From UBA2965 sp036526135 (lineage in GTDB: Bacteria > Pseudomonadota > Gammaproteobacteria > Pseudomonadales > Azotimanducaceae), in contig DATCZA010000005.1 of NCBI GenBank assembly GCA_036526135.1, positions 1-29,935 of the forward strand: a DNA stretch of 29,935 bases, read 5' to 3'. Both the position numbers and the translations under genes were made by a program. The notes under the pieces were generated by a model that was given only the letters and a program-made list of their open reading frames with translations, did no database searches and had not been told where the DNA came from. Below, piece after piece: positions 1 through 8,268 of the stretch (the stretch's first letter is position 1; the number at the start of each line of letters is the position of its first letter).

Positions 1-218
1 ACCGAGACGCCATCGGCGTTGAGCTCGTCCAGCTCCACCACGTCCCAGAAGAAGGCCACGTGGAAAAGGGGCGGCGCCACGTCGCCGTCCAGGTACTTAC
101 GCCGGGTCTGGTTGGTGGCGATGGCGTACTTGCGGATGTCACGCCGCGTGACCACCTGGGTGCGCGGCGCCTCCGTCTTGCCGATGTTGCTCAGGAGCTC
201 CGGGCTCAACAATCCCAC
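1..218 (-). CDS. MaoC/FAS1-like dehydratase, N-terminal part (runs off the left edge)
   Basis: Only the first 72 codons lie in the window. I read the minus strand directly: a GTG start at 218 is preceded by GGGAGGGAG, about 6-8 nt upstream, a good Shine-Dalgarno. The protein begins MGLLSPELLSNIGKTEAPRT and continues with a TRRDIRKYA segment and an APPLF-type loop. This is the usual opening of the FAS1-like/MaoC N-terminal dehydratase family, the non-catalytic hot-dog half of enzymes that hydrate or dehydrate acyl-CoA thioesters (mesaconyl-CoA hydratase-like, HTD2-like). The catalytic MaoC half, if present, lies outside the window. It is the last visible gene of a leftward run with the LLM oxidoreductase and hydrolase, consistent with acyl-CoA processing. 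The substrate is unknown. Confidence 0.72.
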   Translation of the reverse strand, partial: MGLLSPELLSNIGKTEAPRTQVVTRRDIRKYAIATNQTRRKYLDGDVAPPLFHVAFFWDVVELDELNADGVS

Positions 219-220
219 AG

Positions 221-259
221 GGCTCTCCCTCCCGTTTGCCCAGCGCTCTGGCGAGAGCC
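221..259 (-). promoter_or_regulatory. Nested inverted repeats at the MaoC-type gene's ribosome-binding site
   Basis: In the 89-bp gap between the LLM gene and the MaoC-type gene, GGCTCTC (221-227) pairs with GAGAGCC (253-259). A shorter competing pair, GCTCT with AGAGC, lies within about 245-258. On the transcribed minus strand, the downstream arm of the long pair abuts the Shine-Dalgarno of the 218 start. The two hairpins are mutually exclusive, so one fold would tie up the ribosome-binding region and the other would free it. This is geometry only. The arms are short and such pairings occur by chance in GC-rich DNA. Confidence 0.2.
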
Positions 260-307
260 AGCAGCTTAACCCGTTGCGTCAGTCGTTTGTATACGGCCCG
301 GTGCGCT

Positions 308-1321
308 TCACAGCGCCGCCCGAACCCGTGGCAGCACGTGGTTCGCGATGTACTCGATGCGATCGCTGCCGCTCTCCACTGGCTCGCCAGGAAACTGCGC
401 CCAGAAGTGCACGTCGACGATCTCCGGATACTCCTTAAGCATCGCGGTGAGGCCGGCCACCGCCTGATCCGCATCCCACAGCTCGTAGAGCCCCTCCCGT
501 ATCGCGGTCTCGGCGTCCGGGAACAGCGGCACCTGGTCCGGCGGGCCGAAGGCGCCCCAGGAGACGTACTGGTTCGTCTGGTAGAGGACGTGCTCGCCCA
601 CCTTGGCCGCCTCCTTCTCCGGGTCCTCAGCGATGATCGCCCAGTTGCCGGCGCAGATGGCGCCCTCGGAGCGGTCCTTGCCCTGGTCCTGAAGGGCCTT
701 GACGTAGACGTCGTGGCCGATCCCGCCGGTGGAGAGGAAACCGTCCCCGATGCGGGCCGCGCGGGCAATGGCCGGTTCCGCCATGCCCCCCATGAACAGC
801 CGCGGCGGGTGCGCGGGCACCGGACCCACGGTGAGGCCGTCGATCTGGTAGCGCTTGCCGTCGATGCGGATGGGCTCACCCGACCAGGCCTGGCGGAGAA
901 TGTCCACGCCCTCCTCCATCAGGCTCGGCCGATGGCTGAGCTTGCGGCCGAAGTAGTCGAACTCGAGCTGCCGGTACCCCAGCCCCACGCCCAGGTCGAA
1001 TCGCCCGTTGGTGAGGATGGACAAGGCCGCTGAGTCCTCGGCCAGCCGCACCGGGTCGGCCAGAGGGAGCAGCATCAGGTTGGTGCCGATGCGCATGGAC
1101 TTCGTGCGCTGACCGATGGCGGCCGCCAGCACCAGCGGCGAGGGCGTGTAGCCGTCCTCGCAGAAATGATGCTCCGTGAGCCAGATCGAGTCGAAGCCGA
1201 GGGTCTCCGCCCAGCCGATCTGCTCCAGGCACGTCTCGTAGAGCACCTCGAAGCTCACCGTGCTCGGCGGCGGGTTGCGGAAGTCGTACCAGAGACCGAA
1301 GTTGACCTGCCGATCAGCCAT
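308..1321 (-). CDS. LLM-class (luciferase-like) flavin-dependent oxidoreductase
   Basis: The 337-residue protein matches the bacterial luciferase-like TIM-barrel family. Supporting features are the N-terminal strand NFGLWYDFRNP, the TEHHF loop (about 49-53), the strand-4 block GTNLMLLPLADPVRLAED, and the LTNGRFDLGVGLGYR block (about 103-117). Such enzymes are FMN- or F420-dependent monooxygenases or dehydrogenases; the sequence does not tell which cofactor is used. The start overlaps the end of the upstream alpha/beta hydrolase by 8 nt, so the two are probably translated from one message. A MaoC-type dehydratase follows. The length is normal for the family and no damage is visible. A Baeyer-Villiger-like or hydroxylating step followed by hydrolysis would fit the pair, but that is inference. 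Confidence 0.85.
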   Translation of the reverse strand: MADRQVNFGLWYDFRNPPPSTVSFEVLYETCLEQIGWAETLGFDSIWLTEHHFCEDGYTPSPLVLAAAIGQRTKSMRIGTNLMLLPLADPVRLAEDSAALSILTNGRFDLGVGLGYRQLEFDYFGRKLSHRPSLMEEGVDILRQAWSGEPIRIDGKRYQIDGLTVGPVPAHPPRLFMGGMAEPAIARAARIGDGFLSTGGIGHDVYVKALQDQGKDRSEGAICAGNWAIIAEDPEKEAAKVGEHVLYQTNQYVSWGAFGPPDQVPLFPDAETAIREGLYELWDADQAVAGLTAMLKEYPEIVDVHFWAQFPGEPVESGSDRIEYIANHVLPRVRAAL

Positions 1322-2162
1322 TGCCCAGCTCTCCCAGAAACTCGAGCAGCGCCCGATGGTATGCCTCGGGATCCTCGAGGAACGGCGTGTGCCCGCAGTC
1401 GGCCATCTCCACGAGCCGGCCGTTGGGCAGTAGCTCTGCCGCCGTGCGCCCTATGCCGGGATCGGCAACCCCGTCCAGGGCGCCGACGAAAACCAGCGCC
1501 GGAGCCGCAATCTGAGTCATGGCCTCACGGTAATCGACATTGGCCAGCGCGCCGAGGGACGCATCTGCCCCCGGGCTCGCCTGCAGGGAGATCTGCCAGC
1601 ACCAGTTCTTGACCGCCTCGCCCACGTCCTTGGCGTACGCGCCTTCGTAGTAGAGCGTACGCAGGAAGTTGACCCGGTCCGCACGCAGGGCGGCCACCGT
1701 GGCGGTCACGTCCTCCGGCTGACCGCCATAGGGAAAACCGTCGGCCTGGGTGTAGCGAGGCGAGGCGGCCGCCGTGAGGATCAGTCCAGCCAGCCGATCA
1801 CCGAGCTTGGCTGCGGCGTCGGTGACCACCACCCCGCCAAGGGACCAGCCGTTGACGACCACCCCACCCAGCCCGAGATGATCGCAGAGCGCCACCACGT
1901 CGTCGCCTAATGCCGAGATGGAGACGTCGCGGAAGTCCTTGTCAGAGCGTCCGCAGTTGCGATGGTCGTAGGCAACCACGCCGACGCCGGCGTCCTGAAG
2001 GCACGCCGTGGTGTTGTCCCATACGCGGCAGGCCATTCCCCATCCGTGAGAGAGCACCACCGTCACCTCGCGGGCACCCGGATAGTGCTCGAAATAGATT
2101 CGTCTATCGCCTTCTACGGCCAGATGTGCCACGACTTCCCCCATCAAAAAACCAAGGCTCAT
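1314..2162 (-). CDS. Alpha/beta-fold hydrolase (serine type)
   Basis: A 282-residue alpha/beta hydrolase. Visible features are the oxyanion-hole segment SHGWGM (38-43), the nucleophile elbow GWSLGG with Ser107 (105-110), an acid candidate in VGALDGVADPG (Asp230 or Asp234) and the catalytic His258 in DCGHTPFLEDP. It has no signal peptide, so it is cytoplasmic. Family members include esterases, lactonases and C-C bond hydrolases; the substrate is not determinable. The ATG at 2162 has a poor ribosome site. A GTG at 2132 (codon 11) preceded by GGGGGAAG gives a family-typical N-terminus (VAHLAVEGDRRIYFEH) and may be the true start. The gene lies 45 bp after the PQQ dehydrogenase and overlaps the LLM oxidoreductase. 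It is too short to be the classical oxidised-polyvinyl-alcohol hydrolase. Confidence 0.85.
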   Translation of the reverse strand: MSLGFLMGEVVAHLAVEGDRRIYFEHYPGAREVTVVLSHGWGMACRVWDNTTACLQDAGVGVVAYDHRNCGRSDKDFRDVSISALGDDVVALCDHLGLGGVVVNGWSLGGVVVTDAAAKLGDRLAGLILTAAASPRYTQADGFPYGGQPEDVTATVAALRADRVNFLRTLYYEGAYAKDVGEAVKNWCWQISLQASPGADASLGALANVDYREAMTQIAAPALVFVGALDGVADPGIGRTAAELLPNGRLVEMADCGHTPFLEDPEAYHRALLEFLGELGNG

Positions 2163-2207
2163 CGAGCCTAAGGATCCTCGGCATTCAGCGCAACCGGGGC
2201 TGCCCGA

Positions 2208-4202
2208 TCAGCGGGACGGTCGAAAGGCCAGCAGCACGTTGCCGGGCTCATGGAAGTAAAGGCCATAGCCCGAATTCACCACCACGTAGCCCTCGCCCAC
2301 CGCAGGCCCTGCCCCGCTCATGCCCCCGCCGCGACCAACCCGCCCGTCCACCCCGGTGAACTCCCGGGCGGAATCGAAGCTCCACAAGACGTTCCCGGTG
2401 TCCCGCTCGTAGGCACGAATGACGCCGTCGAGATGGCCCGCGAAGAGGACGCCCGGGACCGCCGTGGTGGCCGCCGAGATGCCCGGGTCGCAGAACGGCC
2501 GATCGTCCCCGCAGCGGTCGGGCTGCACCCGGCTCCACAGCACCTTCCCGTCCGCCGCGTTGACCGCGTGGACGCCGGGCCGGGCCGCCTCGGGATCAAG
2601 GACGTCGCCGTTGCGGGTGTCGTTCATGTCGTTGATGGGCACGTAGATGGTGGTGCCGTCAGCGGCCATGCCGAAGTGCACGCCGCCCTGGATGCTGCCC
2701 CGCCCCACCCGCGTCCACCAAAGCGGCTCCGGATCGTCACCCTTCACCGCGTCCAGGTCGAAGGCGAAGGCGGCGCCGATCTTGTGGCCCCCGACCAGCA
2801 CCTGCCGGCCGTCAGCCAGGTCGACGATCATCTGGCTGGAGCCGAGATCGAAATCCGGGCCGTCCTCCGGCGGGCAGTTCGGGTTGTCGGCCATCATGCA
2901 GGCCACGTTCCAGGCATCGCCTTCGGTCATCTGCCGCGTCCAGATGCGCTCACCGGTGGTGAGATCGATGGCGAGCACGGCATCGCTGTTGCCGTCCGCC
3001 GGGGTGGAATAGTTCTCGCCGGTGCCCACGTAGAGCCGGTTGCGCTTGGCGTCGATGGCCGGACTGGCCCAGATGGGCGCGCCCGAAGGGGCGTAGACGT
3101 TGGTGCCCGCAGACGTCTTCTGCGCGACGGTCGGGGGCTCGGGGATGGAGTAGCTGCGCCAGCGCTCGGAGCCGTTGGCCGCGTTCACGGCCAGCACGCT
3201 GCCACGGAACGTGCAGCACTCGTAGGCGGGGTCGGCGGCCGCGATGATCTCCAGCGAGGAGACGGGAACGTACAGGACGCCCTCGTGCAGCGCAGGGGTA
3301 CCCGACAGCGTGGCTCCGGGGTGCTCGTCCGCCTTGCGTTTCCAGACCGGCTCGCCCGTGAGCGCATCCACCGCGTGAACCCACGCGAGGATGTCGCCGA
3401 AGAAGGCCATGGGCCGACCGTGAATCTCCGCGACGACGATCCCCGTTCGGACCTCGGCCGCCGCCTGGTAGTGCCAGCGCACGCAGCCCGTTTCCAGATC
3501 CAGGGCGTAAACCCGGCCGTCCTGGCTGCCGACGAAGACGGCGCCGTAGCCGATTGCCGGCTGGGAACGCGCGCGCAGCGCGTCGGGAAAGACGAAGGCC
3601 CAGGCGAGCTCCAGATCGGGCACGTCGGCCGCGCTCAGGCCGGCGACGTCACCGGGAACGAAGCGACGCGTGTCGTGCCCCCAGCCAACCCTTGGCGCCG
3701 GACGATCACGGTCGAAGGCGGCGCGAGGCGCTTCACAGTGGGCGTCCGCAAGATCGTCGACAGCACCCGCCACGTAGCGCTGACGGGTCAGGTACTCGAC
3801 GATGTGGACGCGCTCGTCGGCCGTCAGATCAGCGGCCTGGGCAGCCATGATCCCGTCGTTCATCGCTCCGAGCAGCGTGCGCGCGGACATCATCTCCAGC
3901 CAGGTGAACAGGGGCGCCTTGGGCACGCTGCCGTCGTGACAGGCCGCGCAGTTGTCGGCGTAAAGGGCCGCGCCCGGCAGCGCCTCGCGGTCACCCAGAT
4001 CGCCGAGCCCCACCTGGAACTCGTCGGTAGACGCCAGAACGGCCCCCTCGCCGGCTTCGTCCGAGGCACCCCCGGTTTCAGTCGGCGCCGCCGCGGTCGG
4101 ACCCTCGATGGGCGCCTCATCCCGGGCATCCTCCGGCGCCGAGCACCCGGAAGCACCCCAGATCGTCAGCAGCCCTGCAATGAAAAAGGCAAACCCGCGC
4201 AC
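2208..4202 (-). CDS. PQQ-dependent alcohol dehydrogenase lipoprotein with cytochrome c domain (polyvinyl-alcohol-dehydrogenase-like)
   Basis: From the GTG at 4202 the product has 664 residues. It opens with a lipoprotein-type signal, MRGFAFFIAG followed by LLTIWGASGC (Cys20). A low-complexity Ala/Glu/Thr linker follows, then a cytochrome c domain with CAACH at 85-89 and a Met-rich stretch after it. An eight-bladed quinoprotein propeller makes up the rest, with repeats such as GSQDGRVYALDLETG and a vicinal Cys pair in YECCTFRGS. That CC-TFRGS block is characteristic of cytochrome-type polyvinyl alcohol dehydrogenases, which pass electrons from secondary alcohols through PQQ to heme c in the periplasm. 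GTG 4202 is chosen because it has GGGGGGAG just upstream and puts the signal peptide at the N-terminus; an ATG at 4250 would add 16 polar residues. The true substrate may be another secondary alcohol. Confidence 0.85.
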   Translation of the reverse strand: MRGFAFFIAGLLTIWGASGCSAPEDARDEAPIEGPTAAAPTETGGASDEAGEGAVLASTDEFQVGLGDLGDREALPGAALYADNCAACHDGSVPKAPLFTWLEMMSARTLLGAMNDGIMAAQAADLTADERVHIVEYLTRQRYVAGAVDDLADAHCEAPRAAFDRDRPAPRVGWGHDTRRFVPGDVAGLSAADVPDLELAWAFVFPDALRARSQPAIGYGAVFVGSQDGRVYALDLETGCVRWHYQAAAEVRTGIVVAEIHGRPMAFFGDILAWVHAVDALTGEPVWKRKADEHPGATLSGTPALHEGVLYVPVSSLEIIAAADPAYECCTFRGSVLAVNAANGSERWRSYSIPEPPTVAQKTSAGTNVYAPSGAPIWASPAIDAKRNRLYVGTGENYSTPADGNSDAVLAIDLTTGERIWTRQMTEGDAWNVACMMADNPNCPPEDGPDFDLGSSQMIVDLADGRQVLVGGHKIGAAFAFDLDAVKGDDPEPLWWTRVGRGSIQGGVHFGMAADGTTIYVPINDMNDTRNGDVLDPEAARPGVHAVNAADGKVLWSRVQPDRCGDDRPFCDPGISAATTAVPGVLFAGHLDGVIRAYERDTGNVLWSFDSAREFTGVDGRVGRGGGMSGAGPAVGEGYVVVNSGYGLYFHEPGNVLLAFRPSR

Positions 4203-4253
4203 CCGCTCCCCCCCATCCAGATCAGTTGGCAGATGTGTGAGCCTAGCCATTTG

Positions 4254-4286
4254 CCGGCCCAACCGCAAAGCGACAAAATGGGCCGG
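4254..4286. promoter_or_regulatory. 8-17-8 inverted repeat between the divergent PQQ and molybdenum enzyme genes
   Basis: CCGGCCCA (4254-4261) is followed 17 bp later by its exact reverse complement TGGGCCGG (4279-4286). The spacer is A-rich (contains CAAAGCGACAAAA). It lies between the two divergent oxidoreductase starts (4202 on minus, 4308 on plus), 21 bp before the plus-strand ATG. Arms separated by about two helical turns (centre to centre 25 bp) suit a dimeric regulator, but no regulator gene is nearby. I could not pick out convincing -10/-35 boxes for either gene. Confidence 0.35.
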
Positions 4287-4307
4287 GCCAATCGGGGAGA
4301 AATCATC

Positions 4308-6479
4308 ATGTCGGAAGTGCGCACAGCCATCTGCAGGTTCTGCCACTCGTTCTGCGGCGTGAACGTCACGCTGGATGACGGACGGATCATCAAGGTGCTC
4401 GGCGACATCGAGAACCCCATGTATCACGGCTACTCCTGCATCAAGGGGCGCCAGCTCGCGGAGCAGCACTACCATCTCGAACGGTTGCTGGCGCCTCACA
4501 AGCGCAGCAACGGATCCCACGGAAAGGTCCCGTCGATGCAAGCGCTGGACGAGATCGCCGAGCGGCTCGGCGAGCTCATCGATGCCCATGGGCCCAGAAG
4601 CGTCGCCACGTACACGGGCACCTACTCGTTTCCCTACCCCGCCGGCACGGCCATGGCCACCGCGTTCATGGATGCCATCGGCTCGCCCATGCGCTTCACC
4701 TCCGGCTCCATCGACCAGCCCGGCAAGCCCATGGCCATCGCCTTTCACGGCCGCTGGAGCGCCGGCCCCCCGGCGTTCGCGGACTCCGACGTCTGGATGC
4801 TGGTGGGTGCGAACCCGGTGGTATCCAAGTGGGGCGGCATCCCCCAGTACAACCCGGGCAAGCGTCTGCACGATGCGTTGAAGCGCGGCATGAAGCTCAT
4901 CGTCATCGACCCGCGAGAGACGGAATGCGCGAAGCGAGCCCACCTCCATCTGCAGTGCAAGCCCGGCGAGGACCCCACGATTCTCGCCGGCATCATGCAC
5001 GTGATCATCAACGAAGGACTGCACGACGCCGAGTTCATCGACTCGGACGTGACCGGCTTCGACGCGCTCAAGGATGCCGTGGCCGAATTCACGCCCGACT
5101 ACGTGGCCCAGCGGGCCGAGATACCCAAGGCGCAGCTGATCGAGGCCGCCCGCACCTTCGCAGCGGCGAGCCGCGGGATGACCACGGCCGGCACCGGGCC
5201 CAACATGGCGCCCCGAGGGACGCTGACCGAGTATCTGGTGCTCTCCCTCAACACGCTGTGCGGGCGCTGGCTTCAGGCCGGCGAGGTCATGCCCAACCCC
5301 TTCGCGCTCTTGCCCGAGCGCCGTGGCCGCGCCCAGCCTGAGCCAAAACCCGAACCGTTCGGTTACGGCGAGCGGCTGAGAGTTCGGGGGCTGACCGAGA
5401 ACGTCAGCGGCCTGTCGGCAGCGGCCTTAGCGGACGAGATACTGCTGGAAGGCGAAGGCCAGGTGAAAGCGCTCTTCTGCGTCGGCGGCAACCCCATGGC
5501 GGCCTGGCCCGACCAGCTGAAGACCTACCAGGCCATGAAGGCACTCGAGCTCAACGTCTGCCTGGACATCAAGATGTCGGCCACCGCCAAGCTCGCCCAC
5601 TTCGTGCTGCCGCCCCGGCTCGGCCTGGAATCGCCCGCCATCTCGTTGCCGAATGAGAACATCTGGTTCTACGGCTTCTCCACCGGGTTCCCCGAACCTT
5701 ACGCCATGTACCAGCCCCAGCTCGTCGAGCCGCCAGCCGGCTCCGACCTGCTGGAAGAGTGGGAGGTCTTCTACGGCGTCGCCCAGCGCATGGGGCTTGG
5801 GCTCACCTTCGCCGGGGAGGGGCTGGACATGAACCGCAAGCCCACCACGGACGAGCTGTTCGAGATCATGTGCGCCGGCTCCCGGATACCGCTCGAGGAG
5901 GTCAAACGATACCCCCACGGCCACATTTTCTCGGATCCATCCATCACCGTGCTGCCAAAGGAAGAAGGCTGCGAGGACCGTCTGGATGTGGGACACGAGC
6001 TGATGATGCGGGAACTCGCCGAGGTGCGGGCCGAACCCCTGTCGGGCCACGGGGGCTACGCCGGCGAGCGGGCATTCACCCACCGGCTCGTCAGCCGCCG
6101 GATGAACGACGTGTACAACTCCTCCGGGCGCGACATTCCGCGGCTGGTGCGCAACCACCGCTACAACCCGGCGTACATGAATCCCGACGACATCGAGGCC
6201 CTGGGGCTGCACGATGGGGACGTCGTTGAGATCGCCTCGGACCACGCGAAGATTCTCGGCATCGTGGAGGCAGCGCCCGACATACGCCCCGGCGTGGTGT
6301 CCATGGCTCACGCCTTCGGCGACGCCCCCGAGCACGACGAGGACGTTTTCTACATCGGCTCGAACACCGGCCGCCTCACGGACGTGGAGCGCAACTACGA
6401 CCCCATCACCGGCATGCCGCGAATGAGCGCGATTCCCGTGAACGTCCGGCGCGGCGACCAGAGCCTCGCTTCCCGCTGA
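4308..6479 (+). CDS. Molybdopterin-dependent oxidoreductase, DMSO-reductase superfamily, cytoplasmic
   Basis: A 723-residue protein. A [4Fe-4S] site is formed by Cys9, Cys12, Cys16 and Cys44 (C-x2-C-x3-C-x27-C), followed by IKGR. Molybdopterin-binding domains span the middle, with VGANPVVSKWGG, VIDPRETECAKRAH, and FCVGGNPMAAWPDQ blocks. The dinucleotide-binding C-terminal domain starts around residue 590 (RRMNDVYNSSG, DIEALGLHDGDVVEI). There is no twin-arginine signal, so it should act in the cytoplasm. At the place where formate dehydrogenases carry the metal-binding Cys/Sec, this protein has FTSGSIDQPGK (about 130-140), so a Ser/Asp-type ligand is likely. The start has GGGGAGA 7 nt upstream. 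No separate FeS or membrane subunit is adjacent; an SDR follows 39 bp downstream. Reaction and substrate are unknown. Confidence 0.85.
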   Translation: MSEVRTAICRFCHSFCGVNVTLDDGRIIKVLGDIENPMYHGYSCIKGRQLAEQHYHLERLLAPHKRSNGSHGKVPSMQALDEIAERLGELIDAHGPRSVATYTGTYSFPYPAGTAMATAFMDAIGSPMRFTSGSIDQPGKPMAIAFHGRWSAGPPAFADSDVWMLVGANPVVSKWGGIPQYNPGKRLHDALKRGMKLIVIDPRETECAKRAHLHLQCKPGEDPTILAGIMHVIINEGLHDAEFIDSDVTGFDALKDAVAEFTPDYVAQRAEIPKAQLIEAARTFAAASRGMTTAGTGPNMAPRGTLTEYLVLSLNTLCGRWLQAGEVMPNPFALLPERRGRAQPEPKPEPFGYGERLRVRGLTENVSGLSAAALADEILLEGEGQVKALFCVGGNPMAAWPDQLKTYQAMKALELNVCLDIKMSATAKLAHFVLPPRLGLESPAISLPNENIWFYGFSTGFPEPYAMYQPQLVEPPAGSDLLEEWEVFYGVAQRMGLGLTFAGEGLDMNRKPTTDELFEIMCAGSRIPLEEVKRYPHGHIFSDPSITVLPKEEGCEDRLDVGHELMMRELAEVRAEPLSGHGGYAGERAFTHRLVSRRMNDVYNSSGRDIPRLVRNHRYNPAYMNPDDIEALGLHDGDVVEIASDHAKILGIVEAAPDIRPGVVSMAHAFGDAPEHDEDVFYIGSNTGRLTDVERNYDPITGMPRMSAIPVNVRRGDQSLASR

Positions 6480-6518
6480 GGCGACCGCACGACCAAGGGC
6501 ACGAACAAAGGAAAACGC

Positions 6519-7280
6519 ATGGAACTGGGACTCGAAGGTAAGCGCGCCATCATTCTGGGCGGAAGCCGCGGCATCGGCTGGTACACGGCGAGGGCGCTGG
6601 CGGTCGAGGGCTGCTCGGTGGCCCTCTGCGCGCGCGATGCCGACGGCGTGCAGGCCGCGGTGGACGCCCTTTCCGAAGATCCTGGCGGATCCCACTTCGG
6701 CGCGGCGGCGGACCTGACCGACGGGGACGGGACCCGGGCCTTCGTGCGCGAAGCCATCACGGCCCTCGGTGGGCTGGACCTGCTGATCCACAACGCCAGC
6801 GGCTTCGACCGCAGCGGCGATGAGGAGGGCTGGCAGCGCAGCTTTCAGGTGGACGTGATGGCCGGCGTGCGGGCGGTGGAGGAAGCACTGCCCGCGCTCA
6901 AGGAAAGCGACGCTGCCAGCATCACCTTCATCGGCTCCATGGCCAGCAAGTTCTATTTCGGCCGGCGCTCGTCCTACGGGCCCGCCAAGGCCGCCATGCG
7001 CGCCTATGCCAACGAGCTGGCCCAGAGCTTCGGCCGGGACGGGATCCGCGCCAACGTCATCTCGCCCGGCGCCGTGCACTTTCCCGGCGGCTCGTGGGAC
7101 CGGGTAAAGGAGGCACAACCGGACTTCTACCGCAACGTGGAGAAGGCCATCCCGCTGGGAAGGCTAGGCACCGGCGAGGAGATCGCCCGGATCGTCGCCT
7201 TCGTGGCGAGCCCCGCCGGGATCTGGATCAACTCGGCCCACATCGCCGCCGACGGTGGTCAGGTGGCCGCCGTGGACTGA
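6519..7280 (+). CDS. SDR-family NAD(P)-dependent oxidoreductase
   Basis: A 253-residue classical short-chain dehydrogenase/reductase. It has the cofactor motif GGSRGIG (14-20), HNASG in place of the usual NNAG (91-95), catalytic Ser140 and Tyr153-x3-Lys157 (YGPAK), and the late ISPGAV block. The C-terminal DGGQ segment is present, so the gene is complete. The start has AAAGGA about 9 nt upstream. It follows the molybdopterin oxidoreductase on the same strand after 39 bp, so co-transcription is likely and a sequential oxidation is plausible. Family membership is firm; substrate (hydroxyacyl-CoA, alicyclic alcohol or ketone) is not readable. Confidence 0.88.
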   Translation: MELGLEGKRAIILGGSRGIGWYTARALAVEGCSVALCARDADGVQAAVDALSEDPGGSHFGAAADLTDGDGTRAFVREAITALGGLDLLIHNASGFDRSGDEEGWQRSFQVDVMAGVRAVEEALPALKESDAASITFIGSMASKFYFGRRSSYGPAKAAMRAYANELAQSFGRDGIRANVISPGAVHFPGGSWDRVKEAQPDFYRNVEKAIPLGRLGTGEEIARIVAFVASPAGIWINSAHIAADGGQVAAVD

Positions 7281-7305
7281 GCCCCGTGGGATGCGCCTTC
7301 CGCCG

Positions 7306-8268
7306 TCAATAGACCTCGATGAGGCAGCGATCCGAGTGCTTGATGCCCCGGCGAACGTCCACCGCTGACCAGCGGCCGGGATCGACGTCGTGCAGAGAAG
7401 CGTCCACGGTGAGATAGCCGTCTGCCAGACCTTCCTCCACCAGCAAGCGGTAGAGGCTGATGCGCATACCGGTCAGCCCGCACACGTAAATCAGGGTGCG
7501 ATCCCCGCCCAGCAGGGGCCGGAACGCGTCCAGACGCCGCCGCAGCAGGTCGTCCACGTAGAGACCCCGACCGCCATCCGTGCTCTCCCGGCTCACCGCC
7601 GTGTGATAGTTGAAATTGTCGTGCTCTTCCGCCAACCGGCGAAAGAGATCGTCGTAGAGCAGATCGGTGGCGTACGGCGCGCCCATCACCAGATCGATGC
7701 GCGACCGGCAGGGTCCCTGCGGGCGTGTCAGCAGCTCGAGCATCATCCCGCGAAAGGGGGCGATGCCCGTGCCAGTTGCGAGCAGCAGGTAATCGTGCGC
7801 GTCAGGATCCGCCGGCAGCAGGAAGCGCTTGCCGTTGGGCCCCGTCAGGCGCACCTCGTCGCCGGCTTTGAGGTCGCAGAGGTAATTGCTGCACGCGCCG
7901 AGAAACAGATGATGGTCGTCCGGATCGTCCGTTTCGGTCTGGGGCGAGAATTCGTCGATGAGCCGCTTCGGCGTCGTCGATATCAGGCGGGCTTCACCGT
8001 CCTCGCCCCAGGTCGGGCAGGCAATGGAGTAGAGCCTGACCTTGTGGGGCTTGCCCTGGGCGTCCTCACCGGGCGCGAGCACGCCAAAGGACTGCCCGGC
8101 CCGAAACGCCCCCTGCAGCGGCGTGTCGCCGATATCCAGAACCAGGTGCTTGACGAAGCTGGCCGACTTGCCGCGCATGCAGAGCTCGTTGGACACCACA
8201 CGAGCCGTCACCGGGTCTGCTGCCCGAACGATGTTCATCCGCACGTCCGGAAAGACAGGGTTGGTCAT
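7306..8268 (-). CDS. Plant-type ferredoxin-NADP(+) reductase
   Basis: A 320-residue FAD enzyme that moves electrons between NADPH and a ferredoxin-like carrier. Diagnostic blocks of the plastid/cyanobacterial-type reductase are all present: FAD-binding RLYS (78-81), GACSNYLCDL (124-133), KAGDEVRLTGPNGKRF, the NADP-binding GTGIAPFRGM (166-175), AVSRE, YVCGLTGM, and the terminal EVY ending in Tyr. It is therefore closer to PetH-like reductases than to the short bacterial Fpr type; the benzoyl-CoA epoxidase reductase BoxA has a related domain. It has no signal peptide or fused ferredoxin. Its ATG overlaps the stop of the upstream lipoprotein gene (ATGA), so translation is coupled. No ferredoxin gene is in the window. 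It could supply the CYP153-like P450, but that gene is about 19 kb away. Confidence 0.85.
   Translation of the reverse strand: MTNPVFPDVRMNIVRAADPVTARVVSNELCMRGKSASFVKHLVLDIGDTPLQGAFRAGQSFGVLAPGEDAQGKPHKVRLYSIACPTWGEDGEARLISTTPKRLIDEFSPQTETDDPDDHHLFLGACSNYLCDLKAGDEVRLTGPNGKRFLLPADPDAHDYLLLATGTGIAPFRGMMLELLTRPQGPCRSRIDLVMGAPYATDLLYDDLFRRLAEEHDNFNYHTAVSRESTDGGRGLYVDDLLRRRLDAFRPLLGGDRTLIYVCGLTGMRISLYRLLVEEGLADGYLTVDASLHDVDPGRWSAVDVRRGIKHSDRCLIEVY

Noticed and set aside
4203..4250. ATG at 4250 as the start of the PQQ dehydrogenase
   Set aside because: It would put 16 polar residues before the signal peptide. GTG 4202 has a strong ribosome site and an intact lipoprotein signal.
2250..4307. Open plus-strand frame continuous with the molybdopterin oxidoreductase, which would make a ~1400-residue protein
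   Set aside because: The first 686 codons are antisense to the PQQ dehydrogenase and read as low-information Arg/Val/Gly/His-rich sequence. The Cys motif and Shine-Dalgarno place the real start at 4308.
5427..7118. 563-codon open frame antisense to the molybdopterin oxidoreductase and SDR
   Set aside because: Its composition mirrors the opposite strand and it crosses two convincing genes; it has no family resemblance.
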